Assembly (NCBI GenBank): GCA_013180625.2
Contig: SNVD02013305.1
Span: 62,001-126,000 of the forward strand
Source of the DNA: Boswellia sacra
Taxonomy: Eukaryota; Streptophyta; Magnoliopsida; Sapindales; Burseraceae
Reading direction: 5' to 3'
Length of the DNA stretch: 64,000 nucleotides
Every line of letters begins with the position of its first letter. Position 1 is the first letter of the stretch. The position numbers were made by a program, and so were the translations under genes. The notes beneath the pieces are model-generated. The model worked only from the letters and a program-made list of their open reading frames with translations. It searched no databases and was not told the origin of the DNA. Positions 50,535-62,100 of the stretch are shown here, piece by piece.

Positions 50535-50782
50535 TTTCATTGCATTCTATTTCAACTAATTTTTTTTTTTTGGATGAAATCTACAGTTAGGGGTATTTAG
50601 GTAATTGTAATAGTTTTGGATGGAATAGTGATGTCATTTAACGGCAACAGTGACGGAAGGGTGGTTTGTGATGAATTTCGAAAAAGTATGGGTACTGCAT
50701 GATGAAAAGAAGCAAACAGTATTTCTGGACGATAATAAGCCAAAATATAGGGGTACTATGTGACATTTGCCCGAAATTAAAT

Positions 50783-52866
50783 CTAACTCCCACATTAACA
50801 GAAGTACTTAACGACGTTAACAAAAAGGAAGGGTATTGGAGTCTTTTAATATTGAATGTGTTAACAAAGATGAAAGGTATTAGAGCCTTTTAATATTGAA
50901 TGCGTTAACAAAGGATAGATAGAAAAATTATATAGTAGTACCTTGACTTTAAACCTCGAATTGATTAGGTGGTTAACATGTTCAATATAGACAACTCAAC
51001 CAAATTGATAGAAAAATAATATATATGAACCTACAAAATATTTATTTAGCATTAAACGTAAGATAAAATCTACCCTTATTTTATTTTTTAAAAATTTAAA
51101 GTTAAGTTTAAACAATATTTATTAAATAATAGTGAAATTATTAATTTAAAAATTTAAAAACATATTAAATTGTGATAAATATATATTAAATGATGATCAA
51201 ATAGATAATTTTAAATTATAAAAGATAAATTTACAATTTATAATTAAAATTTATAAGAAATATGTTATAGATTTAATATATATTTGAAAATCGATATTTA
51301 TAAAGTTAATAATTGTTTATTCTTTTATTGATTTAGTGACATTTCAAAATTTTAACTTTTTAAATCAATAAATTTACTATTATTTAATTCATATTATTGA
51401 TTGTTAACTTTAATTTAAAAAAATAAAATAAATGTATATTTTATTTTAGTTTTAATGTCAAGTAAATTTTTTGCAGCTCCATATTATATATCATCATTTT
51501 AGTTGAGTGATTAATATTAAACATGTTAATTAAGTATTATATGTTTCTATTAAAGTTGAGGATAGACGTCGCTTTTCAAATAGCTGGACCCCTGGACGGT
51601 GCCGTATGTAGCCCAAGCCTTGGGGTTTTAGCCTTTTTTTCCCCTCTCTAAAGACAGAAACAGTCTCATGCTGCCACTTGGACTCGCACTCGCATATGTG
51701 CCACATCATCACTAATTCTCACAGTTTATACTTTATAGTGGTGGACGTTATATATTCAGTCTATTTGGGCTTTGGTATATTATCACATTATGTCATCAGC
51801 ATGAACTCCGGGCCCAATTTGTCCTTTCATCAATTGGGCTGAAATAACAAGTTTAGTTTAAATGTGTTTCGAAACTTCAATCCCAAGTTCCCAACAAGTT
51901 ATCAAGGAAAAGAAAAAGTTAATGATACTGACAAATATGCTTTAAAGTATTGTAGTACATTTGATGATAAGCATAAGAATAGAAGAATCGGGAATGAAGA
52001 TTAATGAGCTTTACGGGCAGCTTTAATTTAGTTTAGTTTAAATGGGTTTTCAAGTCTTCTCGGTTCTCAGCATTGCAAGTATGCTGATTAGGAGAGTGCC
52101 CGACCAAAAAAAAAAAAAAAGCTACAAACTTCGAGCTGCCCTAGAAAAAAGCAAACCTTTCACGTGGAAGGCAGTGCAAAATATGAAAATACGTTATAAA
52201 AAGATAGAAATATCGAGAAAAGAACCAAAGAAGGATTGGTCTTTTCAAACGCGCATAAATGGCTATGTCTGGCATCCTTTCTGTAACTTCTGCAGCTTCC
52301 TGCTACACTTCACCAGTCTCACATCACACGTCAGAGATTCCCGTCCTTATGCTTAAAAAACAACGCAATGTGCAGGCCAATGAACCACTCATCTCCTCCC
52401 CTTTCACCCTATAATTATTACGTTACTGGCAACATTTATCCGATTTTGGGGACACAACACTCTATTTTTACTTGTATCTTGACTGTTCCAAAACTTATTG
52501 TTAGTTACAACAAACAAGAGAAAACGAGAAAAAGAGTAGTTAAACGAAATCCATATCTGATAATATTAGAGTTTAAACAACACATACACATATAATGCAG
52601 CACCATTCATCCAGAAAGCGATAGATTTGTAAGCAACAAGCGTAATGCAAACAGATTACATTCCCATTCAATTGAAGGCTTAAACTTACACACCACAAAA
52701 CAATACCAATACCAGTAAATAGAAACAAGAAGCTTACAATTTTTTTTTTGGCTAAAAACTTAATCTGATGGAATTAGCTAGCCAATCCATAGATAAAATA
52801 TGAGTGATAAGATGATCCTTGAACACACAGCAGAACAGCTTCGTGTTTAAATATCGATCTTTCTAT
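50783..52866. other. Intergenic and 3' flank of the thaumatin-like gene
   Basis: AT-rich to about 51500, then mixed spacer. A short direct repeat (TTTTAATATTGAATG, at about 50845 and 50888) lies near the foldback element. The 104-codon frame at 52042-52356 is interrupted by an A15 run and has no signature. The last bases before 52867 are the probable 3' UTR of the thaumatin-like gene. Confidence 0.5.
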
Positions 52867-53628
52867 CTAGTGACAGAAAATAACTTTGAGCTCACGTGGC
52901 GAGGAACACTCATGCATGAGAGAGGGAGTATCATGCGCATAAGTGAAAGTGGAAGGACACGCATGCTTGAAGAACTCAGAGAAGCTCGACGCCCTACACG
53001 TCTGTGGACTGTTGTAATGGTTCCTGCAGCAAAGCTCGTCGGTGCCGAACGCCTCACACCCACTCTTGCAGGCCACCACCGGCCCGTGACCCGGTGGAGC
53101 TCGGACCTGCAATTTATCAGGACAGGTTGCAAGCAGGTTGGCACGACAACCCACAACAGGACAAACGCCTTTGCCTTCATGTGGGGTTACGGTCAAGGGG
53201 ACGTTGAAACCGTCGACGAGGGACACGCCGTAAGACGAGAAGTCCTTGTGGCCATGGTGGAGGCTGAACTGCGCTAGGGTAGCAGGGGTGGCGCCACCGA
53301 GGCCATTGCATTCTAAGCGGTGGCCGCAGTCGCCAGTGAGGCAGTAGAAGTGACCGTTCTTGTGGGTGCAGCCTGTGCGGGCCCAGATCCGGCCCGACCA
53401 GTGCTGAGTGGGGGCAGGGAAGGAGCGGTGTGTGAGGCTTTGAAGAGGGAAGCCGCCACGTTCGAGGACGGGATGGCCGGCGTTGGGTTGAATGGCTGGC
53501 CAGACGGTGAAGGGACAGTTGTTGACAAGGGTAAGTATGAGGCCAGGCTGGTTAGTGGCCGCGGCGAGGCTGCAAAGTATGAGAAGAGTTGTTGCTGCAA
53601 AGAGAAATGATGCAGTCGTAGTAGCCAT
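52867..53628 (-). CDS. Thaumatin-like protein (PR-5 family), secreted
   Basis: One intronless frame of 253 residues from MATTTASFLFAATTLLILCS. A signal peptide covers about the first 24 residues. The mature part has exactly 16 cysteines, the full set for eight disulfides, and the family signature GHFYCLTGDCGHRLEC. Other landmarks are LVNNCPFTVWPAIQPNAG, GRIWARTGC, YGVSLVDGFNVPL, GTDELCCRNHYNSPQTC and FKHACPSTFTYAHD. PR-5 proteins are apoplastic or vacuolar; some are antifungal or bind beta-glucan. Two positions of the usual acidic cleft look changed: LAQF where family members have LAEF, and YGVSLVDG where they have YDVSLVDG. Activity may therefore differ. The frame is open upstream to 53721, but that extension precedes the signal peptide and is unlikely to be used. 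Confidence 0.97.
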   Translation of the reverse strand: MATTTASFLFAATTLLILCSLAAATNQPGLILTLVNNCPFTVWPAIQPNAGHPVLERGGFPLQSLTHRSFPAPTQHWSGRIWARTGCTHKNGHFYCLTGDCGHRLECNGLGGATPATLAQFSLHHGHKDFSSYGVSLVDGFNVPLTVTPHEGKGVCPVVGCRANLLATCPDKLQVRAPPGHGPVVACKSGCEAFGTDELCCRNHYNSPQTCRASSFSEFFKHACPSTFTYAHDTPSLMHECSSPRELKVIFCH

Positions 53629-55848
53629 TGTTAGAGTGAAGAAAAGTGGAAGTGTTTGCTTGCTTCTTATAGCAAGCGATGAAGGATATGCTGTAATATG
53701 CTGGGACTGTATATAGCACATAAATTTTGATTTTCTTTGTTCTGAAAAGACATAAATACCCTTGTCTTTTATGTGGAAAACGTGCTTTCCGAAAGTAGCT
53801 TTGTATACGTCATTATTCCTTTCTGTTACTGATATGCAAAATGGTGACAGAGAGGTGGGTATCGATTAACCAAGCGAGGAAATGTACTGCACACAGGACA
53901 AATTCAACGCTGGCAAAGTTAAAGAGAGTTTCATTGTGTTGTTTTGATTTTTGACAGCTTCTATCAGGGAAGGCTTTGAGGTCTGAAACGCCCTTTTAGG
54001 AAATCAACAAGTGGCAGAGTATTTGCAATCGTCTGTCCTTGTAGCTTTAATTAATTACAAATATTTAAACCAGAAAAGTGTTGAATGTTCAATAAAGTGG
54101 TAAAGTGGTGTAGTTGATCAGATCAGATCAGATGAGATCAGATGTGATCAAAGATGGACGAAAAGCATTGGGGCAACTGGCGTGCTAGCTCTGCGTGTTC
54201 GGATTGGAGATTGACAATTGTAGGAAACATTTTACAGTAGAAATAAGTTTCAAAGAGGCGGATATCGTATCAGATAAAACTAAGATCATTCCGCATGTTG
54301 ATGTACTAATACTTCATTAGATAATCTTATTTAGAACTTAATAGCATGATTAGATTAGTGTTTGTCAGAAGTTGATTACAGATTAATCAACAATATTGAA
54401 CCACAGTTTTGATCTACATTACTATTTTTAAGCACGAACTGTCAATAACGTGATTAATTAACAATAGAACGTGCCTTTACGTAACTTAAAATAATCATTC
54501 TTCAGCTTAAATATTTTCTTTTGACCACGAGAATCTTGGTCGAATTTACAAACAATTTTAGAGCTCAAACAATTCTAACACCCAAATAAGAGTTGGGTAG
54601 GGTTTCCTAGGGCCTGGAGTAGCCTGGGGTGCACGCTTCTTGTCGTAAACCAGCAACTAGACTAGAGTCTAGAATCATCTAAACGGTGGCGTTCATGGAA
54701 ACTTCGAGGAGGTGTGCATGGTCACGACAAGCACGGCGCCAAAGTCGACAACGGATAAGCATCAAGTAATGCACCCTATACGAGGTCCCTGTCGGATTCG
54801 TGTAATAAAAAAAAGGTTGAAACTGCTAAAGTGACATCGTTTTTCGGTCCCCATTCCTCTCTGTCATCCGTCCAAGATAAAGAACACAGGGAGCGATCAT
54901 TTTGGGCCGATTTATCCAAGCCCAAGTTTCTCATTCTTTTATGGACTTCGGGTGGGGCAATGAAACCCAAGTTGCAAAATGAGCCCTTGAAGACCTAACA
55001 TGCTCTAGCCCTTTTGTAGTTTTTAGTCCAGAGTCCAAAAATGTGGGCTGTGTTTGAACACTTGTTTTCTTCTTTGTTTCTATTTTGAATTGAATATTTT
55101 ATAAAAAATAATATTACTAGTCTCACAAATTTATCATACATATTATGTGATACGTGGTGATTAGAATAATGAATTTAAAAATTTAACACACTAGATAAGA
55201 TTAATGAATCGACAATCATGCAATAATATCATGTAAATTGCTGAAAATAGTTTGTAGGTGTAACAACGGTATCACTCTTTTGTAAAATTTGTGTAGTATC
55301 TAAATACCTATTTATTTTATAGACATAAAAAAGAAGAGAAAAAAATCTAGGTATGATAGAACATCATATTCTTTTGCATAAAATGAAGATGCCTTTACAA
55401 CATTTTCTTCTTTATCTTTGTTCTCTTCTCCTTACATTCAAACTACCGTACTTTTTATATGTTTTCACTTTAAAACAAAAACATAAGATTTATAAAAAGA
55501 GTAGGCCTAACTTGTGCCCTAAGACACATATTAAGCTATTGAAGATTGTATAGATTCACTTGATATTTGTGTATTTAATGATTTTTACACAATTTTTTTT
55601 AGATAATTTACAATTTTCAAGAAAATATATACAGACTTCAATAGAATTTACACAACTTTTGAGGGCTTAACATATGTTCACGTTAAGACTACTATTATAA
55701 GAATACAAGTTTTTTATATTTTATATTTTTCTAATAGTATGTATAGATATATCTTTTATTTTTATATTGAACAAAAATGATAAAATTCGTAACAAAGATA
55801 ATCTTTTAACATCTTAAAATTATTTATCGTTATAAATGAGACATATAG
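53629..55848. other. Intergenic upstream of the thaumatin-like gene
   Basis: Contains the thaumatin-like promoter. A GATCA repeat tract (GATCAGATCAGATCAGATGA) lies at about 54117-54150. The 64- and 66-codon frames here (54776-54970, 55353-55553) have no signature. Confidence 0.5.
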
Positions 55849-56745
55849 AGCCAGTTTGGGATTATTGTTACTATGGAAATAAACAGCTTCTGTTCTGCTG
55901 TAAAAAAAAAAAGAAAAAAAAATCAAAATTTAAAAGAACTTGCAGGGTGTTTGATAAACTGGTTTTTAAAACCTGCTTTGCTTTTTAAAAACAGAATAAA
56001 TATGTTTGATATTATTACTATTACTTTAGCTTTTGTTATGTCTAAATAACTAAAATAGACATATGCATTATCCCTTTATAATATTTAACTATTAATATTT
56101 ATGATCAATTTGTTTAATTGTTTCAAGCAAGTTTTATATTAATTATTTTATAACAATTTAAAATATGAAAATAATTTAAAATTAGTATTATAATGCGAAA
56201 ATAGATCTATTTATTTATTAAATAATTTAAACTTTATACACAAATATTATAAATTTAATAACATGAATTTATACTCAATATATAGTTTAATTTTAAATAT
56301 ATTCATTAAACAATTAATCAATTAAATAAATCATATTGAAATTTGAAATTAATTAAAAATTTTCAAACAAATAAAAATTAATGAAAGTAAATAAATAATT
56401 ATTTATAGAAAAATTATGAAAATAAATAAATAAATAATTATAAAAATTTCTTATTAATTAAGTATATATTTAAAAAAATAACAAAAGATAATTTTATATT
56501 TTTATTTTTTAGTGATACTTTAGACTTCTTACACTTCAAAAGCAGAAACTTATCTTTGAAAGCAGTCATGGCCCTAGTTTTGGGACATTTTGTAAAACCC
56601 CCTTTTTTTTTTTTTTTTTAAGCAGCTTCTTTTTCAAACAGGTTATACAGTTAACTCAAATACTTTTGAATGCTTTTGCTGCAGAAAAAATGTTTTCTGC
56701 TGCAGAAAAAATGCTCCTTTTCACGGCAACAACCCCTAACTAGCC
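55849..56745. mobile_element. hAT-like nonautonomous element, about 897 bases
   Basis: Inverted ends align over about 20 bases: AGCCAGTTTGGGATTATTGT on the left, and GGCTAGTTAGGGGTTGTTGC as the reverse complement of the right end. Subterminal CTGCTG/CAGCAG and CTGCAGAAAAAAT repeats occur near both ends (56685 and 56701 on the right). The centre is AT-rich and non-coding. A target duplication was not resolved. Confidence 0.55.
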
Positions 56746-57919
56746 TTAGCTAATTGATGTTACATCTTAACAATCCAATAATTATATGGGAATGGACCAA
56801 CGTCTGGGTTAAAAGTTTGTAATTGAGTCAATATAATTTTGTGATCCTGGTTGGGAGATAAGTCTAATTCAGATATGATTACGGTACCAAATCAAGTCAG
56901 TATCATGCGTGATTTGACCCTTTAACAAAGAGTTTCAGCAAGCTGCTAGCCCACTACACAATAATTCTATGCATTTCTAACTCGAGTCCCAGCTCCTTCC
57001 TCGTCAATGCAGATTTGTTTAGCTTTTTTCCGGATTCATTAAAACTTATTTCAAGTACTGAATTCAGAGCTCAAAGTTTATACTCCTGCAAGTTATTCAA
57101 GGTTGGGACTTCATCTTTGTGGCTCCTAATTGTGCTGGACTTTTATTTGCAAAATCTCATCAATGAAAACAAGACAAACGACCTAGAGAAGCCACAGAAC
57201 TTTCTCAAAGTAAAAGCCACGTCTGAGTGTGACCCAGCTGCAATCAATGGTTGAAATCCTAAGAATCCGAAAAAAAGTAAAACGAATCTCCACTAAAAAC
57301 TTTCTCTTAAATTGTTTTCTATTATTTGAGTAGTAAGAGTCGTCTGTGTCATAATATAAAGGGACAACTAGCAAGCGCTTCCGCTCCTTTCAACTTCTCT
57401 GAATAAAAACAAAATTGTATTAGAGCAACTGTAACTCGTCTCTTGTCACATAAAAATAAATAACGTGTTTCACTAGGAATGGACTATAATTAATCTATAA
57501 AAGCCACAGCACTTGCATTTGCCAGGTAATGTAATCAACTCTGCTCAGATATGCAATATGCAAATGGGGTCCCTGAGTCCTGAGGGCATGCCGACAGCAT
57601 AGATCAAGCACTGAAAGGAGAATAATAGTTGGTACTTGCAAACTTTATCATGGATGCAATGATAACTGAGAAATGATAACAGTGAAGAAGTCAATGCACA
57701 ATGAGGAGAAGTCCGGATTCCATGATCTTATTAATTCATTAGCATGCTAATGGCATAGGATTCTCAAACCAACTTTGACAAACATTCCAACCATTTTTTC
57801 AAGTTTGGTTATGATTACAAAACATGCATCAGATAAAAATGCAAGTGCAGCTTCATACTTGTGAAAGTCGCCAACACACCAAATTACTTGCAACGTGCGC
57901 TTTCTCAAACCCACCCAAG
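56746..57919. other. Intergenic upstream of the CLE gene
   Basis: Promoter side of the CLE-like gene. The 79-codon frame at 57015-57254 has no recognised signature. An in-frame ATG at 57824 lies upstream of the CLE start, but the signal peptide begins only at MSKRTLLL. Confidence 0.5.
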
Positions 57920-58367
57920 ATGAGTAAACGGACTCTTCTTCTTCTCTTAGCATGGCTCTTGCTTGCAGCTTCTCAGCACCATTACTCTACCAAAGTCATG
58001 GTACAGGCTATTGGCTCAGGCAATTCACTGCGCCTCTCTCTTTTCTATCTTATATATTTTTTTCTGTAGCTAAACTTCTAATAATATTATCATTCTCTAT
58101 TGCTGCCAACAGTTGAATTCAAGGTTAGACCTGCACAACCCAGCTCAAGGTCACGCACTGGAAAAGTGTTCCCTACTTGGGTAAGCGCATAATCTTTCAA
58201 ATTCAATCATATTTGCCAATTGCCATTCATATTATTGTGCTGCTAATAGCCAACCTCAGCTCTCTTGCCATGTGATAACAAAAATACAGATTGAAGGGAA
58301 GAAACTTCGTAAAACTCCATCAGGGCCCAACCCAGTTGGCAACCACCACCCACCATCCAGGCAGTGA
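57920..58367 (+). CDS. CLE46: CLE signalling peptide precursor, CLE46-like
   Basis: Three small exons (57920-58000, 58124-58180 and 58290-58367) give a 71-residue preproprotein. The N-terminus MSKRTLLLLLAWLLLAAS is a signal peptide. The middle is short and basic (RPAQPSSRSRTGKVFPTW). The C-terminus KLRKTPSGPNPVGNHHPPSR holds a CLE motif, RKTPSGPNPVGN, with the conserved P-S-G-P-N-P core; the two prolines are the usual hydroxylation sites. CLE peptides are secreted ligands of leucine-rich-repeat receptor kinases. The V-G-N ending and PTW-plus-basic stretch before the motif recall Arabidopsis CLE46 (from memory). The exon 3 acceptor and exon 2 donor are firm. The exon 2 acceptor is less so: starting after TTCAAG at 58123 keeps the frame, while the stronger-looking site at 58112 does not. 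Confidence 0.82.
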
Positions 58368-59106
58368 GTGGCAGCAGCTCTTCATATAAGCGATAGACTT
58401 GTGGTCGAAGTAGTTCTTGGTAGTAATTACAAGGTTAGATGTATTTATAAGGTTTAGTTGAACCTCCCAAAAGCTTAGGCTAAGGCTATTGTGCTTGTAC
58501 AAAATGGATTTTATGATTCATGTCTGAAAGCAGTTTTCAGATTGAAATTGCAAGTTTTTAAACTCTTTACATCTTCCAAGATTCTGAAGCTGACAAAGAC
58601 AAGATCAAAAGGTGGGAAGCGCAGCTATAATAATTTTTTTATTTAAAAATGTTCTAAGTTCATTCATTGCAGGGAGATTGGCAAGTTACTAGGCAGTTTC
58701 AAACAATTTTAAGCATCTTTGTTCTCTTTATCGATTATATTCATTTATCGTAATATAAACACTTACAAGTTCCATAAAAAGAAATGATAGACGCAAAACA
58801 AGCACACTGCTTTTCCCGGAATGAAGATTGCAATCGTGCAAATACAGCTTCCTAGTTATATCTCTGCTTTGGAAGAGAAATAGCAAGTGTTAAACATGTC
58901 AACGTGACTGACATGAAGACCTTACTGGGTTTCGAAGACTGTGTGAAAATGCGGAAGTTTCTAATTAGACATAGATTACATGATCTGCATTATACATTTC
59001 AATGAATAAGCCAGCATAAAAATGGCTACCATATATTCACTAAATTAATTTTGTTAAGATATACAGGACTCACATTGAACTACAAAGAAATCAGTATTCT
59101 GTTCTC
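58368..59106. other. Intergenic between convergent CLE and ALB3 genes
   Basis: 3' flanks of the two convergent genes. No other feature seen. Confidence 0.5.
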
Positions 59107-62100
59107 TTATACAGCACGTTTTCGCTTTGAACGCTTGCTTCTCCTCGGCCGAGAAGCATCTGGAACCTGTTTGCCTACATTAGAAGCATACGCCTCTTCT
59201 AGAACTTCCTCCCCCTGTTAGAAAATGTCAAAATCAGTTCAAATCTTCAGATTTCAACACAACTTTTCATGAACATAACATACTGACCGTACACCACAGA
59301 ACTACATATTCCAAACATCAAGTCATCTGATTACAATTGAGTTGGGGAATATGATATAATGACATCTTATTGTACATTGAGAATAAACCAAATCCCTCAA
59401 TTGAAAAGTATGTCTCCTAATTTGTATCTTTGTAGGTAAAAAATTAGAATTTTTTTTGTACCAAGGATTAATCTTCCAATCTTCATTAAAAGCATCAACA
59501 CCAACATTTAAAAGTTAACTATAATTACAGGTAGGTAAGTAATAAAGTTAATCCTAAACTGTGAATTAAGACAAATTCTACCCACCCTCTATTTATCTCA
59601 TTTTATATCTACCAATGACACTTTTATCTGTCTGACAGTGCAGCAAGATACTACAATGTTTTATGTGAATTGGGTGGTTTTTTCAAGGTGAAATTAGAAG
59701 CCACAGACTTCCCCCATGGCAGCACCAATTTACCATATGAAGAAACGTCAACCAATGCACATGCTTGTTCACACACACATCCCCAAAAAATAATGCCTGT
59801 CCTCGGACTGAGTTTACCTCCAGGTTTAACCAGTGTTGAACAGTACCACTGATGCCACAAGAAGACAGCAAGATTATGATCATGTTGCCATTAACATGCA
59901 GTGGAAACTAAACTTGAACTCTATCAAACATAACTAACTTTTGTGACTGGTTATTAATATCCCTTCATCATTCCTACTTCACAGAATTCCAAAGAAATCA
60001 TGCATGTGCAGAGAAAAGGAGTACAATGGTCATTTCAGGCATTGGAAAAGCGTGACATGCAAGGTAAGTTCAAGCTTTCCAACCCATGGACCCACAAAAA
60101 GCTATTGAGACAACTTGAAGAGTTTTAATTCGGGACCAGCATCTGCATTATTACAACAAAATATTACGGCAAGTTCACAAAATTGTACTCCTTTTATTTA
60201 AGCACTATGCCACTGAGGTGGCTGGTTCCCCTCTCATGCTTGTGAGACAACTATAATGATGAAAAATGAATCCTATTTGAAAAAGAAACTAGATCTTATA
60301 ACAAATTGCAAACTGCAGATGGTATTTCTAAGAAAAGCCATCTTTATTTTACCAACTGGTTCCTAAACATTTAAACTCTATATTTTACCTTGTCTGTAGT
60401 CTGTAGACTCTGCACATTGGATTCCTCTTCAGAATCGGATGCAGAATCCAGAGCTTGAACCTCTTCTGCTGGCAAAGCCTTGCTCAATTTCTTCCTCTTC
60501 TCTTCCTCTTTGAATTGCTTGAACCTGTTGATTGCCATTTTTTTTTCCTGGGTAAGACACTGTAGAAGAAGCTGAAAAATTAAATACAAGCGTTGGGAAA
60601 CAGAAAACTTACCTCTGACCAGCCCGGGCTGGCTGAGAAGCTGATCGTTTAGCACGTCCTGCAGAGATGATTCCACTTGCATTCTCATTAACAACAGGCT
60701 TTGCACCACCTAATTTGCGTAACCACACTTGTTGTGCTGTGCTGAGGACATTATTTGTGAACCTAAAAACAGCATGGAATACTTAACTAATTGACAAAAA
60801 AGAAGCACCTTGAACATACAAAATATAGGTCAAGCATAAACAACTGACAGATAAGATGTATTTCTGGAACTACATCCATGAATGCTGTAGCGACCAAATA
60901 AAACCAAGAAGCAACATATTCATGCAACATCTAGTATCTGCAGCAGTTTATGCTGAAATCAAATATTATACACATAGATGAGGCACAGAAATAAAAGGCA
61001 ATGAAGAAAACAATGCACTCTAATGGGGTGAGCGAAGCACAGGTACATTATCTTCTACTTTCTTTCTTTTTTTATTTTTATTATTATTTGTGATAATACC
61101 GTATATCCCCAAAACCTACTTAGCAAATTCAAATTCGAAGAGGAAAGCAGCAGACTGAGTGAACATGTGCATTAGCAAAATGCAGCAACATGAAAAACAT
61201 TTAAGACACTGAAACCCCCATTACCACAGATAAAAACTCCATCTTCAATGGTATAATGGCAGGGAACAATTCTGAAAGCAGAATCCTTTTAGAAACTATT
61301 ATATATCTCAGGATTCTTAGATGCAGCATTCTTTTCTAAAATCCACACCTTGCTTACTTAATTTAGCATATATCATTAGAGATTTAGACCAGTTACAGGC
61401 AGAACTGCTATAAAGCACATGCATTAAGTTAATTGCTTTCGAAAAAATATTACTAACAAGAAACAAACCAGTAAATTGATAATCCTGATGGGACAGACAA
61501 GGAAAAGTATCCAATCATAAGTGGAAGAAACTTGAAAACAAGAAGTGTGTTCTTTTGAGCTGGATCATCCGTCTGTCAAAACAAACCAATGCAGGACTTC
61601 AAATTTGTAGAAACAAGAACTAAAGCAGAAGCAAAAGGTAAGTAAAAATAGTTCATTTATCTCACCTGGGGAGGCTTCATGAGCTCCATTGACAAATACT
61701 GAGAAACAACAAGGAGGACAGGTAAAACAAGGTATGCAGCTGTGTCATGCCAGCCCAATGGTGGATGGCCATCCTGCATGATGAGTTATGAGATAGATCA
61801 TTCAAACTTATCACAAAAATTATGAAAGATTGATATCTCATCAAAAAAGAAAACAAAAACAAGTAAAATTTTAGTTAAATCAGGCAGTTATCCCTTTATC
61901 TAAATTTTGAGAGGTGACGATATTCCCGTACAAGCTTACCACTAATGCTCCACATTTATCTATGTACAGCCACCACATGCAACGAAATCAAACTCATGCA
62001 GTACACTAAAAGGTAAACTATATACACCAAGACATCAAACTCATGCAGTACACTAATCTTCTAATTGTTTTGAGTCATTTTTCTCACTTATTTAGGCTAC

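Larger units (their letters stand above)
49900..50782. mobile_element. Foldback transposable element with 10-bp target duplication (MULE-like)
   Basis: Two arms of about 430 bases, inverted relative to each other, span 49910-50772. The outer ends are GGGCAAATGTCAC on the left and GTGACATTTGCCC on the right. The arms match along most of their length, for example GTTTGCTTCTTTTCATCATG against CATGATGAAAAGAAGCAAAC. The element is flanked by a direct repeat GAAATTAAAT at 49900-49909 and 50773-50782, a clean 10-base target duplication. Long inverted ends with 8-11-base duplications are characteristic of Mutator-like elements. Each arm also carries tRNA-like pol III boxes (listed separately). There is no transposase frame, so it is nonautonomous. 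Arm divergence shows it is not recent. Confidence 0.85.

Noticed and set aside
52819..53277. 152-codon plus-strand frame opposite the thaumatin-like gene
   Set aside because: It is a shadow of the GC-richer thaumatin-like coding sequence on the other strand; no signature of its own.
60371..60709. 112-codon minus-strand frame reading straight through 60371-60709
   Set aside because: It reads through an intron; splice sites and ALB3 homology show that only 60389-60524 is coding in that frame, and 60613-60762 is read in another phase.
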